Notes: generated from the sequence alone by a model not told the origin. 64,000 nt of DNA from Burkholderiales bacterium (GCA_905339295.1 CAJPFI010000001.1:26909-90908); one strand, 5' to 3'. Counted from the stretch's first letter, positions 51,942 to 60,604 are shown. Translations and numbers: made by a program.

Positions 51942-51958
51942 AAGCAACCTTCGTGCCG
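51942..51958 (-). promoter_or_regulatory. Near-consensus sigma-54 promoter for pilBCD
   Basis: On minus, CGGCACG-AAGG-TTGCT matches the TGGCACG-N4-TTGCW consensus except for the first T. The invariant GG and GC are exactly 10 bp apart. Transcription would start near 51932, 52 nt before the pilB ATG. Control by an enhancer-binding activator is expected; none is in the window. Confidence 0.7.
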
Positions 51959-51968
51959 CGGCACGAAG
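51949..51968. repeat. Perfect 20-bp palindrome overlapping the sigma-54 promoter
   Basis: CTTCGTGCCG and its exact reverse complement CGGCACGAAG abut at 51958/51959. It lies 41 bp after the CorC gene stop and contains the -24 half of the sigma-54 promoter. It could be a terminator hairpin for the upstream gene, an operator, or both. Confidence 0.6.
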
Positions 51969-52008
51969 ATCGAAACCGCCTCGCCATGTCATTCCAAATG
52001 CATGAAAC

Positions 52009-53328
52009 TTAACGAGAAGATGATGCTCGCTCGTCGCGGCTTTGTAAAGGCGCCGCGGGCCGGCCGATCGGCGGCAGCAGCCGGACGACCTTTATCGCGC
52101 GATCCTGCGTCTGGACGACCTCCAGCGACTGGCCGGCGAGGCGAAAAGTGGTGCCGGCCTCGGGAATGTCGCCCAGATGGTCGACGATGAGGCCGTTCAG
52201 CGTCTTCGGGCCGTCGAGCGGGAACCGGGTGCCCAGCAGGCGGTTGAGCGTCCGCAGCGACGCCATGCCGTCGACCGACACGCTGCCGTCCGGCTCGCGC
52301 CGGTACCCGCCGGCCGCGCCCGGCGCCGTGGTCGTGAACTCGCCGATGATCTCCTCGACGATGTCCTCGATGGTCACGAGGCCCTTGAGCTCGCCGTACT
52401 CGTCGACGACCAGCCCGATGCGCTGCCGGTCGGCCTGGAACTGCGTGAGCTGGGTCAGAAGCGACGTCCCCGCGGGCACGAAGTAGGGCTTGCGCAGCAG
52501 GGGCCGCAGCGACTCGGGGTCGATCTCCTCGGACTCCTGCATCAGCCCGATCACGTTCTTGAGGTGCAGCACGCCGACGATCTGGTCGGGCGAGCCCTCG
52601 TAGACGGGCAGCCGCGTGTGGTAGCTCGTCGCGAGTTGCTGGCGCAGCAGCTGCGGCTTGGCGGCGAGGTCGATCGCGTGGATCTGCCGCCGCGGGACCA
52701 TCACGTCCTCGACCGTCACCGCCTCGAGGTCGAACAGGTTCGCGAGCATCGCGCGGTGCTTGCCGCGAAAGTACTGGTTGCCCTCGAGCACCAGCGCGCG
52801 GATCTCCTCCTGCGACAGCGTCGCGGCGCTTTCCTCCGGCGGCCTGATGTGCGCGAGCTTGAGGAGGCCCTGCACGAACAGGTTGACGAACCAGACCGCG
52901 GGCGTCGCGACCTTGAGCAGCGGCGCCAGCGTGAACGCGACGAACGGCGCGAGGCTGTCCGCGTATGCGGCGCCGACGACCTTGGGCGTCACCTCCGAGA
53001 AGACGAGGATCAGGAACGTGATCGCGACGGTGCCGCCCGCGAGCGCGTAGCTCCCTTCGCCGAACAGGCGCTCGGCGAGCACGGCGGTGAGCGTCGCCGC
53101 CGCGGCGTTGATCAGGTTGTTGCCGAGCAGGATCACCCCGAGCAGCCGGTCGGTCTGCGCCAGCAGGTTGAGCGCCGTGCGCGCGCCGGTCGAGCCGCGC
53201 TGCGCGCGGTGGCGCAGGCGCAGCCGGTTGGCCGCCATCATCGCGGTCTCGGCGAGCGAGAAGCAGCCCGAGAGCACGAGCAGCACCGCGAGCACGATCG
53301 CGAGCGTCGAGAGCGGGATGGCGTCCAT
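52009..53328 (-). CDS. CNNM/CorC-family (DUF21 + CBS + CorC_HlyC) membrane protein
   Basis: A 439-residue inner-membrane protein. It has an N-terminal DUF21 region with four helices (about residues 7-150, with SLAETAMMAANRLRL and GNNLINAAAATL), two CBS domains (about 200-330, VEDVMVPRRQI and LVVDEYGELKGLVTIEDIVEEI) and a C-terminal CorC_HlyC domain. The family handles Mg2+/Co2+ export or tolerance; substrate not proven. It lies upstream of pilB on the same strand, separated by the palindrome and sigma-54 promoter. Confidence 0.92.
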   Translation of the reverse strand: MDAIPLSTLAIVLAVLLVLSGCFSLAETAMMAANRLRLRHRAQRGSTGARTALNLLAQTDRLLGVILLGNNLINAAAATLTAVLAERLFGEGSYALAGGTVAITFLILVFSEVTPKVVGAAYADSLAPFVAFTLAPLLKVATPAVWFVNLFVQGLLKLAHIRPPEESAATLSQEEIRALVLEGNQYFRGKHRAMLANLFDLEAVTVEDVMVPRRQIHAIDLAAKPQLLRQQLATSYHTRLPVYEGSPDQIVGVLHLKNVIGLMQESEEIDPESLRPLLRKPYFVPAGTSLLTQLTQFQADRQRIGLVVDEYGELKGLVTIEDIVEEIIGEFTTTAPGAAGGYRREPDGSVSVDGMASLRTLNRLLGTRFPLDGPKTLNGLIVDHLGDIPEAGTTFRLAGQSLEVVQTQDRAIKVVRLLPPIGRPAAPLQSRDERASSSR

Positions 53329-53431
53329 TCAGGGATCTTGAACCGGCGGTCGGGAATCAGGCGCGACGCGCCTCATGGCGGCGCATCGGGCGCCGGCGAA
53401 AGCGGCGGGGAAACGCGGCATGCCGTGCCCG

Positions 53432-53469
53432 TCGAGCATCGTTCGCGCAATCGAGCATCGTTCGCGCAA
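53432..53469. repeat. Two exact tandem copies of a 19-bp unit
   Basis: TCGAGCATCGTTCGCGCAA is at 53432-53450 and again, without spacer, at 53451-53469. They lie in the 270-bp spacer between the ccsA-like gene end and the CorC gene start, 104-141 bp upstream of the latter. They may be paired regulator sites or a slippage product. The rest of the spacer has a 43-codon frame at 53602-53471 that overlaps the ccsA stop by ATGA but has no recognisable product. Confidence 0.8.
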
Positions 53470-53598
53470 TTCACGTCGTCGTCCCGGCGTTGCATCGGAC
53501 CCGTTTCGTCCACCAGGCGGCGCTGCCGGGCACCATGCACGACGCCGCCCGGATACGCCGGCGCGCCGGGCGCCCGGGTTCGGATTCCTGACTCCTGG

Positions 53599-54381
53599 TC
53601 ATCGGCCGAGCACCACCTCGACCACGAACTTCGTGCCGAGATAGGCGAGGATCAGCAGGACCGTGCCGGCGAGGATCCAGCGGAGCGCCTTGCGCCCGCG
53701 CCAGCCGTACCGCCAGCGTCCCACGACGAGCGCGCCGAACACGAGCCACGAGGCGACGGCGAAGACGTTCTTGTGCGTGAACTGGAACGCGCGGCCGAAC
53801 AGCTGCTCGGAGAACAGCACGCCGCTCGCGAGCGCGAGCGTCAGGAGCACGAAGCCGACGCCGATCAGCCGGAACAGCGCCCGCTCGAGCGTGAGCAGCG
53901 GCGGCGCCGCGCTGCCCTCGGCGAGCCCGCGGTGCAGCCGGCTCTCGAGGCCGGTCATCACCAGCGCCTGCGCGGCGGCGACGACGAAGAAGGCGTAGGC
54001 GAACAGCGCGACCGCGATGTGCATCGTGGCCCACGGCGATTCGGCGTAGGAGAGGCGGTGCGTGGAGGCGAACAGCGCCGGCAGGAGCGCCGCGACGGCG
54101 GCAACCGGCAGCACGACCGCGCCCACGCCCGGCAGCGACGCCAGCGCGCCGCCGCCCCACGCGACGAGCACCGTCAGGCCCGCGACCAGCGACAGCGCGT
54201 GCGTGAGCGACAGGTCGAGGCCGGCGGGCGTCGCGATGCCGGTGAACACCGCGATCGCGTGCACCGCGAGCGCGGCGGGCGGCAGGACGCGGCGCAGCGG
54301 CGGCGCCGCGCCGGAGCCGGGCCACAGCGCCCAGGCGGCGGCCGCGTAGAGCACGCTGGCGGCGACGTGCAGTAGAATCAT
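53599..54381 (-). CDS. CcsA-like cytochrome c assembly membrane protein (YpjD type)
   Basis: A 260-residue polytopic protein with about eight membrane helices, of the CcmC/CcsA-related cytochrome assembly family. The conserved haem-handling regions are visible: THALSLVAG, the WATMHIAVALFAYAFF helix and the GRAFQFTHKNVFAVASWLVF helix with its histidine. It lacks the full large CcsA domain, so it is a YpjD-like relative whose role is inferred. GGAGG lies 5-6 bp before ATG 54381. It is divergent from ffh, a conserved pairing. Confidence 0.88.
   Translation of the reverse strand: MILLHVAASVLYAAAAWALWPGSGAAPPLRRVLPPAALAVHAIAVFTGIATPAGLDLSLTHALSLVAGLTVLVAWGGGALASLPGVGAVVLPVAAVAALLPALFASTHRLSYAESPWATMHIAVALFAYAFFVVAAAQALVMTGLESRLHRGLAEGSAAPPLLTLERALFRLIGVGFVLLTLALASGVLFSEQLFGRAFQFTHKNVFAVASWLVFGALVVGRWRYGWRGRKALRWILAGTVLLILAYLGTKFVVEVVLGR
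54373..54378 (+). promoter_or_regulatory. Candidate -10 for ffh
   Basis: TAGAAT, in the context GTAGAATCA, lies 59-64 bp before the ffh start, overlapping the start of the divergent ccsA-like gene. The identical nonamer GTAGAATCA is the -10 region of rpsP. No -35 is evident. Confidence 0.35.
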
Positions 54382-54436
54382 CGGTCCTCCAGAGTGTAGC
54401 GCACGTGCCCCCATCGCGCGTTGCGACCCCCGCCCC

Positions 54437-55780
54437 ATGCTCGAGAACCTGACCCAGCGCCTGTCGCGCGTCGTCAAGACGCTGCGCGGCGAAGCGCGCC
54501 TCACCGACGACAACATCGCCGACGCGCTGCGCGAGGTGCGCCTCGCGCTGCTCGAGGCCGACGTCGCCCTGCCGGTCGTCAAGGACTTCGTCGCGCGCGT
54601 TCGCGAGAGGGCATTGGGCGAGGAGGTCGCCGGCTCGCTCACGCCCGGCCAGGCACTGGTGGGCGTCGTGCAGCGCGAGCTCACCGCGCTGATGGGCGCG
54701 GCGGCCGAGCCGCTCGACCTCGCGACGCGTCCGCCCGCGGTCATCCTGCTCGCGGGCCTGCAGGGCGCGGGCAAGACGACCACCGTCGCGAAGCTCGCGC
54801 GCCTGCTGCGCGAGCAGAAGAAGAAGGTGCTCGTGACCTCGACCGACGTGTACCGGCCGGCGGCGATCGCGCAGCTCGCGACGCTCGCCGCGCAGGTCGG
54901 CGTCGACGTGTTCCCGTCCGCCGACACCGACCGCCCGGTGGCCATCGCGAAGGGCGCCGTCGAGTGGGCGAAGACGCACTACCACGACGTGCTCCTCGTC
55001 GACACGGCGGGCCGCCTCGCGATCGACGACGCGATGATGAAGGAGATCGCCGAGCTGCATGCCGCGGTCTCGCCGGTCGAGACGCTGTTCGTCGTCGACG
55101 CGATGACCGGCCAGGACGCGGTCAACACGGCGAAGGCGTTCCGCGATGCGCTGCCGCTCACCGGCGTCGTGCTGACCAAGCTCGACGGCGACGCGCGCGG
55201 CGGCGCGGCGCTGTCGGTGCGCGCGGTCACCGGCGCGCCGCTCAAGTTCGTCGGCGTTTCCGAGAAGATCGACGGCCTCGAGGTGTTCCATCCCGAGCGC
55301 ATGGCGTCGCGCATCCTCGGCATGGGCGACGTGCTGTCGCTGGTCGAGCAGGCGCAGAAGTCGGTCGACGTCGACGATGCGCGCCGGCTCGCGAAGAAGG
55401 TCCGGGCCGGCAAGGGCTTCGACCTCGAGGACTACAAGCAGCAGATCGCGCAGATGCGCAGGATGGGCGGCCTCGCCGGGCTGGTCGACAAGCTTCCCGC
55501 CGAGCTCAGGGCGGCCGCGTCGGGCGCGCAGGTCGACGACAAGCGCGTCGGCCGCCTCGAGGGCATCGTCAACGCGATGACGCCGTCGGAGCGCGCGAAG
55601 CCGGAGATCCTCAAGGCGTCGCGCAAGCGCCGCATCGCCGCGGGCGCCGGGGTGTCGGTGCAGGAAGTCAACCGGCTGCTGGCGCAGTTCGAGCAGGCGC
55701 AGAAGATGATGAAGATGGTCGCGAAGGGCGGCATGCAGAAGATGATGCGCGGCATGCGCGGACTGCTGCCGGGACGGTAG
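54437..55780 (+). CDS. ffh: Signal recognition particle GTPase Ffh
   Basis: The protein part of SRP, which binds signal sequences and docks with FtsY. The 447-residue product has the N/G domain with GLQGAGKTTTVAKLA, DTAGRLAIDD, and TKLDGDARGGAALS, followed by the methionine-rich M domain (QMRRMGGLAGLVDK and the C-terminal QKMMKMVAKGGMQKMMRGM). ATG 54437 matches the family start. It stands alone on plus before a degraded stretch. A weak hairpin (CTCGCG/CGCGAG, 55786-55810) lies just after it. Confidence 0.98.
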   Translation: MLENLTQRLSRVVKTLRGEARLTDDNIADALREVRLALLEADVALPVVKDFVARVRERALGEEVAGSLTPGQALVGVVQRELTALMGAAAEPLDLATRPPAVILLAGLQGAGKTTTVAKLARLLREQKKKVLVTSTDVYRPAAIAQLATLAAQVGVDVFPSADTDRPVAIAKGAVEWAKTHYHDVLLVDTAGRLAIDDAMMKEIAELHAAVSPVETLFVVDAMTGQDAVNTAKAFRDALPLTGVVLTKLDGDARGGAALSVRAVTGAPLKFVGVSEKIDGLEVFHPERMASRILGMGDVLSLVEQAQKSVDVDDARRLAKKVRAGKGFDLEDYKQQIAQMRRMGGLAGLVDKLPAELRAAASGAQVDDKRVGRLEGIVNAMTPSERAKPEILKASRKRRIAAGAGVSVQEVNRLLAQFEQAQKMMKMVAKGGMQKMMRGMRGLLPGR

Positions 55781-55871
55781 CGCGACTCGCGCGGTCCGGT
55801 CCGCCGCGAGCAGCAGCGGGTGCATGCAGGCGGCAATTCCTTCGGTCACCCCGTGCGGATCCCGCCGGGCG

Positions 55872-56325
55872 TCACATCGGGGCCGCAAGGACGGTGATCG
55901 CGATGGCGTTCGCGCCGTGCATCACTGCGCCGCGGCGGTTCGGATCATTGCCCGCCCGCGGGGCGAGCGGCGTCACGAGCGTCGCGGCCGGACGGAACGC
56001 CAGGTTGAGCCACCGGAGCGGCGAATCGGCGTCCCGCACGCACGCGAGCGGGCGCAGGCGCGCGAGCCGGGACACGCGCCGCGCGTCGAAGCCGGTCACG
56101 CAGTCGTCGAGCCGCACGGCGATCGCGGCCGGCGTCGACGGGAACGTCGCCACGGAGTCGGGCGCGTCGGGCGGGAACCGGCGGTCGGGGACGGGCAGCG
56201 TCGTCGTCGCCGCGATCGGTGCCGTCGGTGGGCGTCTCGAGGCGGTCCTCGGGCAGCGGGATCGGGCGGTCCAGCGGGGCTCGCCGGCGCAGGTCGAACG
56301 CCTTCGGAGTCCGGGGGGCGCTGCG
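55872..56325 (-). pseudogene. Probable frameshifted remnant of an unknown gene
   Basis: The 691-bp gap between ffh and rpsP has a coding-like stretch on minus. From about 56205 down to the TGA at 55872 one frame has very high GC at third positions and reads smoothly (LDDCVTGFDARRVSRLARL..., ending AITVLAAPM). Above about 56212 the coding-like frame is a different one (KAFDLRRRAPLDRP..., LPEDRLETPTDGTD). The switch falls in a GTCGTCGTC run at 56200-56210, typical of a frameshift. No ATG or credible start precedes the upper part. I do not recognise the protein. The rest of the gap has nothing clear. Confidence 0.35.
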
Positions 56326-56407
56326 GAAATGACGTAAGTGCCTGATAAATAGGGATGATGTGTTTCGCCCCCCCAGGCCGTCGACGAGCGCGGTGGCGGC
56401 GCGCGCC

Positions 56408-56437
56408 TTGCCCGAGTGGGGCTTTTCGTCGTAGAAT
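56408..56437 (+). promoter_or_regulatory. Promoter of the rpsP-rimM-trmD-rplS operon
   Basis: TTGCCC (56408-56413) and TAGAAT (56432-56437, 5 of 6) with 18-bp spacing. The predicted start near 56444 gives a leader of about 28 nt before rpsP. The T-rich tract between them and the ATG is unusual in this GC-rich DNA. Confidence 0.55.
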
Positions 56438-56471
56438 CAATGTCTTTTTCCTACTGCCGGAAGCCACGACC

Positions 56472-56735
56472 ATGGTCGTCATACGACTCGCCCGCGGGGG
56501 CGCGAAGAAGCGCCCGTTCTACAACGTCGTCGTCGCCGATTCGCGCAACCGCCGCGATGGCCGCTTCATCGAGCGCGTCGGCTACTACAACCCGATCGCG
56601 ACCGGAGGCGAGACCGGACTCAAGCTCTCGCACGAACGCATCGACTTCTGGAAGCAGCGCGGCGCGAAGCTGTCGGACACGGTCGAGATGCTCGTAAGGA
56701 AGTCGGGCGCGTCGGCGCCCGCGGCCGCGGCCTGA
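56472..56735 (+). CDS. rpsP: 30S ribosomal protein S16
   Basis: An 87-residue product with the S16 pattern: [20 protein letters not shown], the [19 protein letters not shown] block and the later [16 protein letters not shown]. First gene of the conserved rpsP-rimM-trmD-rplS operon. GGAAG lies about 10 bp before the ATG. The stop overlaps the probable rimM start. Confidence 0.98.
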   Translation: MVVIRLARGGAKKRPFYNVVVADSRNRRDGRFIERVGYYNPIATGGETGLKLSHERIDFWKQRGAKLSDTVEMLVRKSGASAPAAAA

Positions 56736-57259
56736 CGCGCGCCGGCGACGCGTACGTCGTCCTGGGCCGCGTGGTCGGTCCGTGGGGAGTGCGCGGATGG
56801 GTCAAGGTCGCGCCCTACGGCGACGGGCCCGCGGGATTGGCGGCGCAGCGCACCTGGTGGCTCGCGGCTCGCGGCGGCGCGTGGCAGGCGTACGCGGTCG
56901 GCGAAGCGCGCGAGCACAGCGGCAACGTCGTCGCATCGATCGAGGGCATCGCGGATCCGGAAACCGCCGCGACGCTGAAGGGCCGGGAGGTGGCGGTGCC
57001 CCGGTCGGCGCTGCCGAAGCCGCGTGCCGGCGAAGTGTATCTCGCGGATCTCGTGGGACTCGAGGTCGTGGGCCGGTCCGGTGTCGCGCTTGGACGGGTG
57101 GCGGGTGTGGAAGGACACGGCGCGCATCCGCTCCTGCGCGTGGAGGGCGCGGAGGGTGCCCCGTCGGTCGTCCGGCTCGTGCCGTTCGTCGAGCCGATCG
57201 TGACGTCGGTCGACCTCGCGGCCGGGCGCATCGAGGTCGACTGGGACGCGGGTTGGTGA
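56732..57259 (+). CDS. rimM: Ribosome maturation factor RimM (start uncertain)
   Basis: RimM binds S19 and helps mature the 30S head. It has the N-terminal [11 protein letters not shown], a PRC-barrel half with [12 protein letters not shown] and the C-terminal [28 protein letters not shown]. The first strand needed by the fold, YVVLGRVVG, lies upstream of the only standard start (GTG 56771). In frame there is no ATG/GTG/TTG above it, but a CTG at 56732 overlaps the rpsP stop as CTGA. A CTG start gives 175 residues, matching the family; GTG 56771 would truncate the first strand. Confidence 0.85.
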   Translation: MTRAGDAYVVLGRVVGPWGVRGWVKVAPYGDGPAGLAAQRTWWLAARGGAWQAYAVGEAREHSGNVVASIEGIADPETAATLKGREVAVPRSALPKPRAGEVYLADLVGLEVVGRSGVALGRVAGVEGHGAHPLLRVEGAEGAPSVVRLVPFVEPIVTSVDLAAGRIEVDWDAGW

Positions 57260-57315
57260 TCGGATACGGCGGGCCCGCGACACCGGGCGGCGCGGGCGCA
57301 GGCGGGGAAGCCGGC

Positions 57316-58107
57316 ATGCAGGCAGCAGGCGGCACGATGCGCATCGACGTCGTAACGCTGTTCCCGGCGATGGTCGAGGATGCCGTGAAGGTCGGCGTCA
57401 CCGGCCGCGCGGCGGAGCGCGGTCTGTGGGCGCTGCGGTGCTGGAACCCGCGCGACTTCGCTGCCGACGCGTATCGCACGGTGGACGACAGGCCGTACGG
57501 CGGCGGTCCGGGGATGGTGATGATGGCCGGCCCGATGTCGGGCGCGCTCGCGGCGGCCCGCGAGGCGCAGCGGCGCGACGGGGTCGCGCGGTCGCGCACC
57601 ATCCACCTGACGCCGGCGGGGCGGCCGCTCGGGCACACGCGCGTGATCGAGTTCGCGCGCGACCGCGACACCGGGCTGGTGCTGCTGGCCGGGAGGTACG
57701 AAGGAATCGACGAGCGCCTGGTCGAGCGCGAGGTCGACGAGGAAGTCGCGATCGGCGAGTTCGTCGTGAGCGGCGGCGAACTGCCGGCGCTGATGCTGAT
57801 CGACGCGATCGCCCGGCAGTTGCCGGGGGCGCTGAACGACGCGCAGTCGGCAGTCGAGGAGTCGTTCGTCGCGGGTCTTCTCGACTGCCCGCATTACACC
57901 CGCCCCGAGTCCTGGGGCGGCGCGCAGGTGCCCGACGTGCTGTTGTCGGGCCACCACGAGGCGATCCGCCGCTGGCGCCTCGAGCAGTCGTTGAGGCGCA
58001 CGTGGCAGCGGCGGCCCGACCTCCTCGAGAGGCGGGCGATGTCGAAGGAAGAACGGGACATGCTGGCGCGGATCCGGAGCGATTCCCCGGGAACGGACAG
58101 CCGGTAG
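57316..58107 (+). CDS. trmD: tRNA (guanine-37-N1)-methyltransferase TrmD
   Basis: TrmD makes m1G37 in tRNAs and prevents frameshifting. The product has MRIDVVTLFPAMVE, the DDRPYGGGPGMVM catalytic block, and the SPOUT trefoil-knot region LLAGRYEGIDERL with GEFVVSGGELPALMLIDAI. ATG 57316 is supported by GGGGAAG 6 bp upstream and gives 263 residues; ATG 57337 (MRIDVVT) is the alternative closer to E. coli length. It follows rimM by 56 bp. Confidence 0.96.
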   Translation: MQAAGGTMRIDVVTLFPAMVEDAVKVGVTGRAAERGLWALRCWNPRDFAADAYRTVDDRPYGGGPGMVMMAGPMSGALAAAREAQRRDGVARSRTIHLTPAGRPLGHTRVIEFARDRDTGLVLLAGRYEGIDERLVEREVDEEVAIGEFVVSGGELPALMLIDAIARQLPGALNDAQSAVEESFVAGLLDCPHYTRPESWGGAQVPDVLLSGHHEAIRRWRLEQSLRRTWQRRPDLLERRAMSKEERDMLARIRSDSPGTDSR

Positions 58108-58209
58108 CGGGGAAGCGGAGTCGTCAACCACAAAGCGGGACCATGTCCGGCGCCGGATCGCCACACCTCCGGAACCCGACCTCCGGTCCCCGACAGCGAA
58201 GGACGTGCC

Positions 58210-58584
58210 ATGAACATCATCGAAACGCTGGAGCGCGAGGAGATCGCGCGCCTCGGCAAGACCCACCCGGTGTTCGCGCCGGGCGACACGGTCGTCGTCA
58301 ACGTCAACGTCGTCGAAGGCGAGCGCAAGCGCGTCCAGGCCTACGAGGGCGTCGTCATCGCGAAGCGCAACCGCGGGCTGAACTCGTCGTTCGTCGTGCG
58401 CAAGATCTCGAGCGGCGAGGGCGTCGAGCGGACGTTCCAGACGCACTCGCCGCTGATCGCGTCGATCGAGGTGAAGCGGCGCGGCGACGTGCGCCGCGCC
58501 AAGCTCTACTACCTGCGCGGCCGCTCGGGCAAGTCGGCGCGCATCCGCGAGAAGCTCGCGCCGAAGGAAGGAAAGACCGCGTAG
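58210..58584 (+). CDS. rplS: 50S ribosomal protein L19
   Basis: A 124-residue product with the L19 pattern: [50 protein letters not shown] and the C-terminal [16 protein letters not shown]. Last gene of the rpsP operon, 102 bp after trmD, and followed by a strong double hairpin. Confidence 0.98.
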   Translation: MNIIETLEREEIARLGKTHPVFAPGDTVVVNVNVVEGERKRVQAYEGVVIAKRNRGLNSSFVVRKISSGEGVERTFQTHSPLIASIEVKRRGDVRRAKLYYLRGRSGKSARIREKLAPKEGKTA

Positions 58585-58609
58585 GCCGGCGCGACGACGC
58601 GAGGCTCCG

Positions 58610-58660
58610 ACGCGGGGCCGGGTCGACGGGTGCACGACGCCCGTCGCTCCGGCCCCGCGT
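58610..58660 (+). terminator. Strong two-tier hairpin ending the rpsP operon
   Basis: A perfect 12-bp outer stem ACGCGGGGCCGG (58610-58621) / CCGGCCCCGCGT (58649-58660) encloses an inner 7-bp stem CGACGGG (58624-58630) / CCCGTCG (58640-58646). It starts 26 bp after the rplS stop. TTCGTCT follows rather than a clean T tract. Confidence 0.65.
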
Positions 58661-58771
58661 TCGTCTCGACGCCCGGGCGCGGTTCTTGCATGGTCGCCTT
58701 GTCATGCCTGCGCTTTTCGCCCAAGATTCCGACGTCATGGACGGCACTCCGCGAGGATCCGGCATCCGCGC

Positions 58772-60604
58772 ATGAAGGCCACGCTCTACGAGGCGCTGGG
58801 CATTCCGCAGGCCGCTTCCGACGAGGAGGTGCGCGCGTCGCTGCGCCGCCTGATCCGCAAGTACTACGCGAAGACGCGCGACGGGCAAGGCAACGTCGAG
58901 GAGGCGCTGCGCTTCATCAACCACGCGAGCCGCATCCTGTCCGACCCGGATCGGCGCGCGCGCTACGACAACGAGCTCGCGCTGTCGGCGGGCACGACCG
59001 AGCAGCGCATCGCGCACGTGGTGACCAACGCGGTCGCCGAGGCGGGCGAGCAGACCGATGTCGGAACCGAGGCGGTCGACCGCGCGGCCTCGGCCGACGT
59101 GCTCGACGACGAGGCCCTCGACTCCGTGCTGTCCGCCCTCGAGGCGCGGCCCGAGCTCAACCTGCACCACCCGGGGCTGACCGAGCGCGTCGCGACGTTC
59201 GGCCGCTCGCCGATCGTGACGCTGGCGCTGTGCGCGCTGTTCGGCGCGTTCATCGCCGCGGCGATCGTGTTCGTGACCCCCGCCGATGCGGTGCTGGTCG
59301 CGAAGGAGGTGCTCGTCTGGCTCACGCTGGGCCTGCTCGGGCTGACCGTCGTGTACGGCGCGGTGCACGGCGTCGCGTGGATGGCGCGCCGGCGCGCGCC
59401 GACGGCGCCGGCGCTGCAGCCGCAGACCGATCTCGCGATCCTCAACTGGCGGCGCGAGAAGAGCGTGTTCCTCGGCACCAACCAGCCGCAGGAGGATGCG
59501 AGCTGGATCTTCCAGCTGCGCATGGCCGAGCTCGAGCGAGCGAAGTCGGGCCGGACGAGCGAGCCGCGCCCGTGGCAACGTCTCGGCGCGCGGCTGTTCG
59601 ACTACGCGATCTGGGGACTCGTCCTCGCGCTCCTGCTCTCCGAGCTCAAGGGCGCCGGCGTCGTGCCCGACGATCTCGCGTACTGGCTCGGCCATCCGCT
59701 GGTCGCGCCGACGATCATCACCGGCTCGTGGGTCCCGGTCGAGGCGCTGCTGACCGCTTCGCTCACGACGACCCCCGGCAAGTGGCTGTTCGGGGTCTTC
59801 CTGCAGTTCTCGATCTCGGACGCGTATGCGCGGCGCGATTCGCGAACCCAGTTCTCGCGCGGACTGCGGCGCGCGTTCCGCGTCTGGTGGGAAGGCATGG
59901 GTTGCGGGTTCCCGCTGCTCGCGCCGTTCCTGATCGCGGTGGCGTTCGAGAAGCTCACCGTGCACCAGGAGACCGACTGGGACTTCGCGTACGACTGCCT
60001 CGTGACGCACGGCCCGCCCGGCATCCTCAACCTCGTGACGGGGGTCTGCGGGCTCGCGGCGATGCTGTGGCTCTACGGCATCGCGTGGCACCAGCCGATG
60101 GCGGACTCGATCACGTGGGCGCAGGCGAGGATCACCGACGCGATCCCGCCGACGGCGCTGCTGCGCAACTTCTCGGGCGGCGGCGCGATCGGGGGCCTGA
60201 TGTCGTCGTCGCCGGTGCGCTCGATCTCGCCGCCGGCGAGGGTGCCCGCCGGCGTGCCGCCTACGCGCTCGGGCGAGCCGGTCGACGCGGACCTCGCGGC
60301 GAGGTTCGCCGAACGGCGCGCGAGGATCGCGGTGCTCGCCGCCGAGGGTCCGCGCATGCTGCGCGCCGGCAACTGGCGCCGCGCGGGCGAGCTGTGCAGG
60401 ACCTGGACCGAGCTCGACCTCGGCAACGCCTCGGCGTGGCGCTGCCTCGGCCAGGCATTGCAGGCGCAGGGCTATCACCAGGAATCGATCCACGCGTTTC
60501 GCAAGGCCAAACAATTCGACCCATCGGACCGCACGCTCGACGCGGCGATCGACCGCTCGCAACGCGGGATCATCGCCGACTTCATCAATCGCTACCGCAA
60601 GTAG
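58772..60604 (+). CDS. J-like / RDD / TPR membrane protein, function unknown
   Basis: A 610-residue mosaic. Residues about 1-70 resemble a DnaJ J-domain (TLYEALGIPQAASDEEVRASLRRLIRKYY... and INHASRILSDPDRRARYDNEL), but the HPD tripeptide expected between helices II and III is absent (AKTRDGQG), so it should not stimulate DnaK in the normal way. Membrane helices at about 145-210 are followed by a RDD-family domain (about 265-460, with RLFDYAIWGLVLALLL and TPGKWLFGVFL). A C-terminal TPR-like region (about 520-600) has NASAWRCLGQALQAQGYHQESIHAFRKA. It follows rplS by 187 bp, past the terminator. Confidence 0.8.
   Translation: MKATLYEALGIPQAASDEEVRASLRRLIRKYYAKTRDGQGNVEEALRFINHASRILSDPDRRARYDNELALSAGTTEQRIAHVVTNAVAEAGEQTDVGTEAVDRAASADVLDDEALDSVLSALEARPELNLHHPGLTERVATFGRSPIVTLALCALFGAFIAAAIVFVTPADAVLVAKEVLVWLTLGLLGLTVVYGAVHGVAWMARRRAPTAPALQPQTDLAILNWRREKSVFLGTNQPQEDASWIFQLRMAELERAKSGRTSEPRPWQRLGARLFDYAIWGLVLALLLSELKGAGVVPDDLAYWLGHPLVAPTIITGSWVPVEALLTASLTTTPGKWLFGVFLQFSISDAYARRDSRTQFSRGLRRAFRVWWEGMGCGFPLLAPFLIAVAFEKLTVHQETDWDFAYDCLVTHGPPGILNLVTGVCGLAAMLWLYGIAWHQPMADSITWAQARITDAIPPTALLRNFSGGGAIGGLMSSSPVRSISPPARVPAGVPPTRSGEPVDADLAARFAERRARIAVLAAEGPRMLRAGNWRRAGELCRTWTELDLGNASAWRCLGQALQAQGYHQESIHAFRKAKQFDPSDRTLDAAIDRSQRGIIADFINRYRK

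Noticed and set aside
55824..56345. 173-codon plus-strand frame between ffh and rpsP
   Set aside because: Arg/Gly-rich shadow. The opposite strand has better third-position GC.
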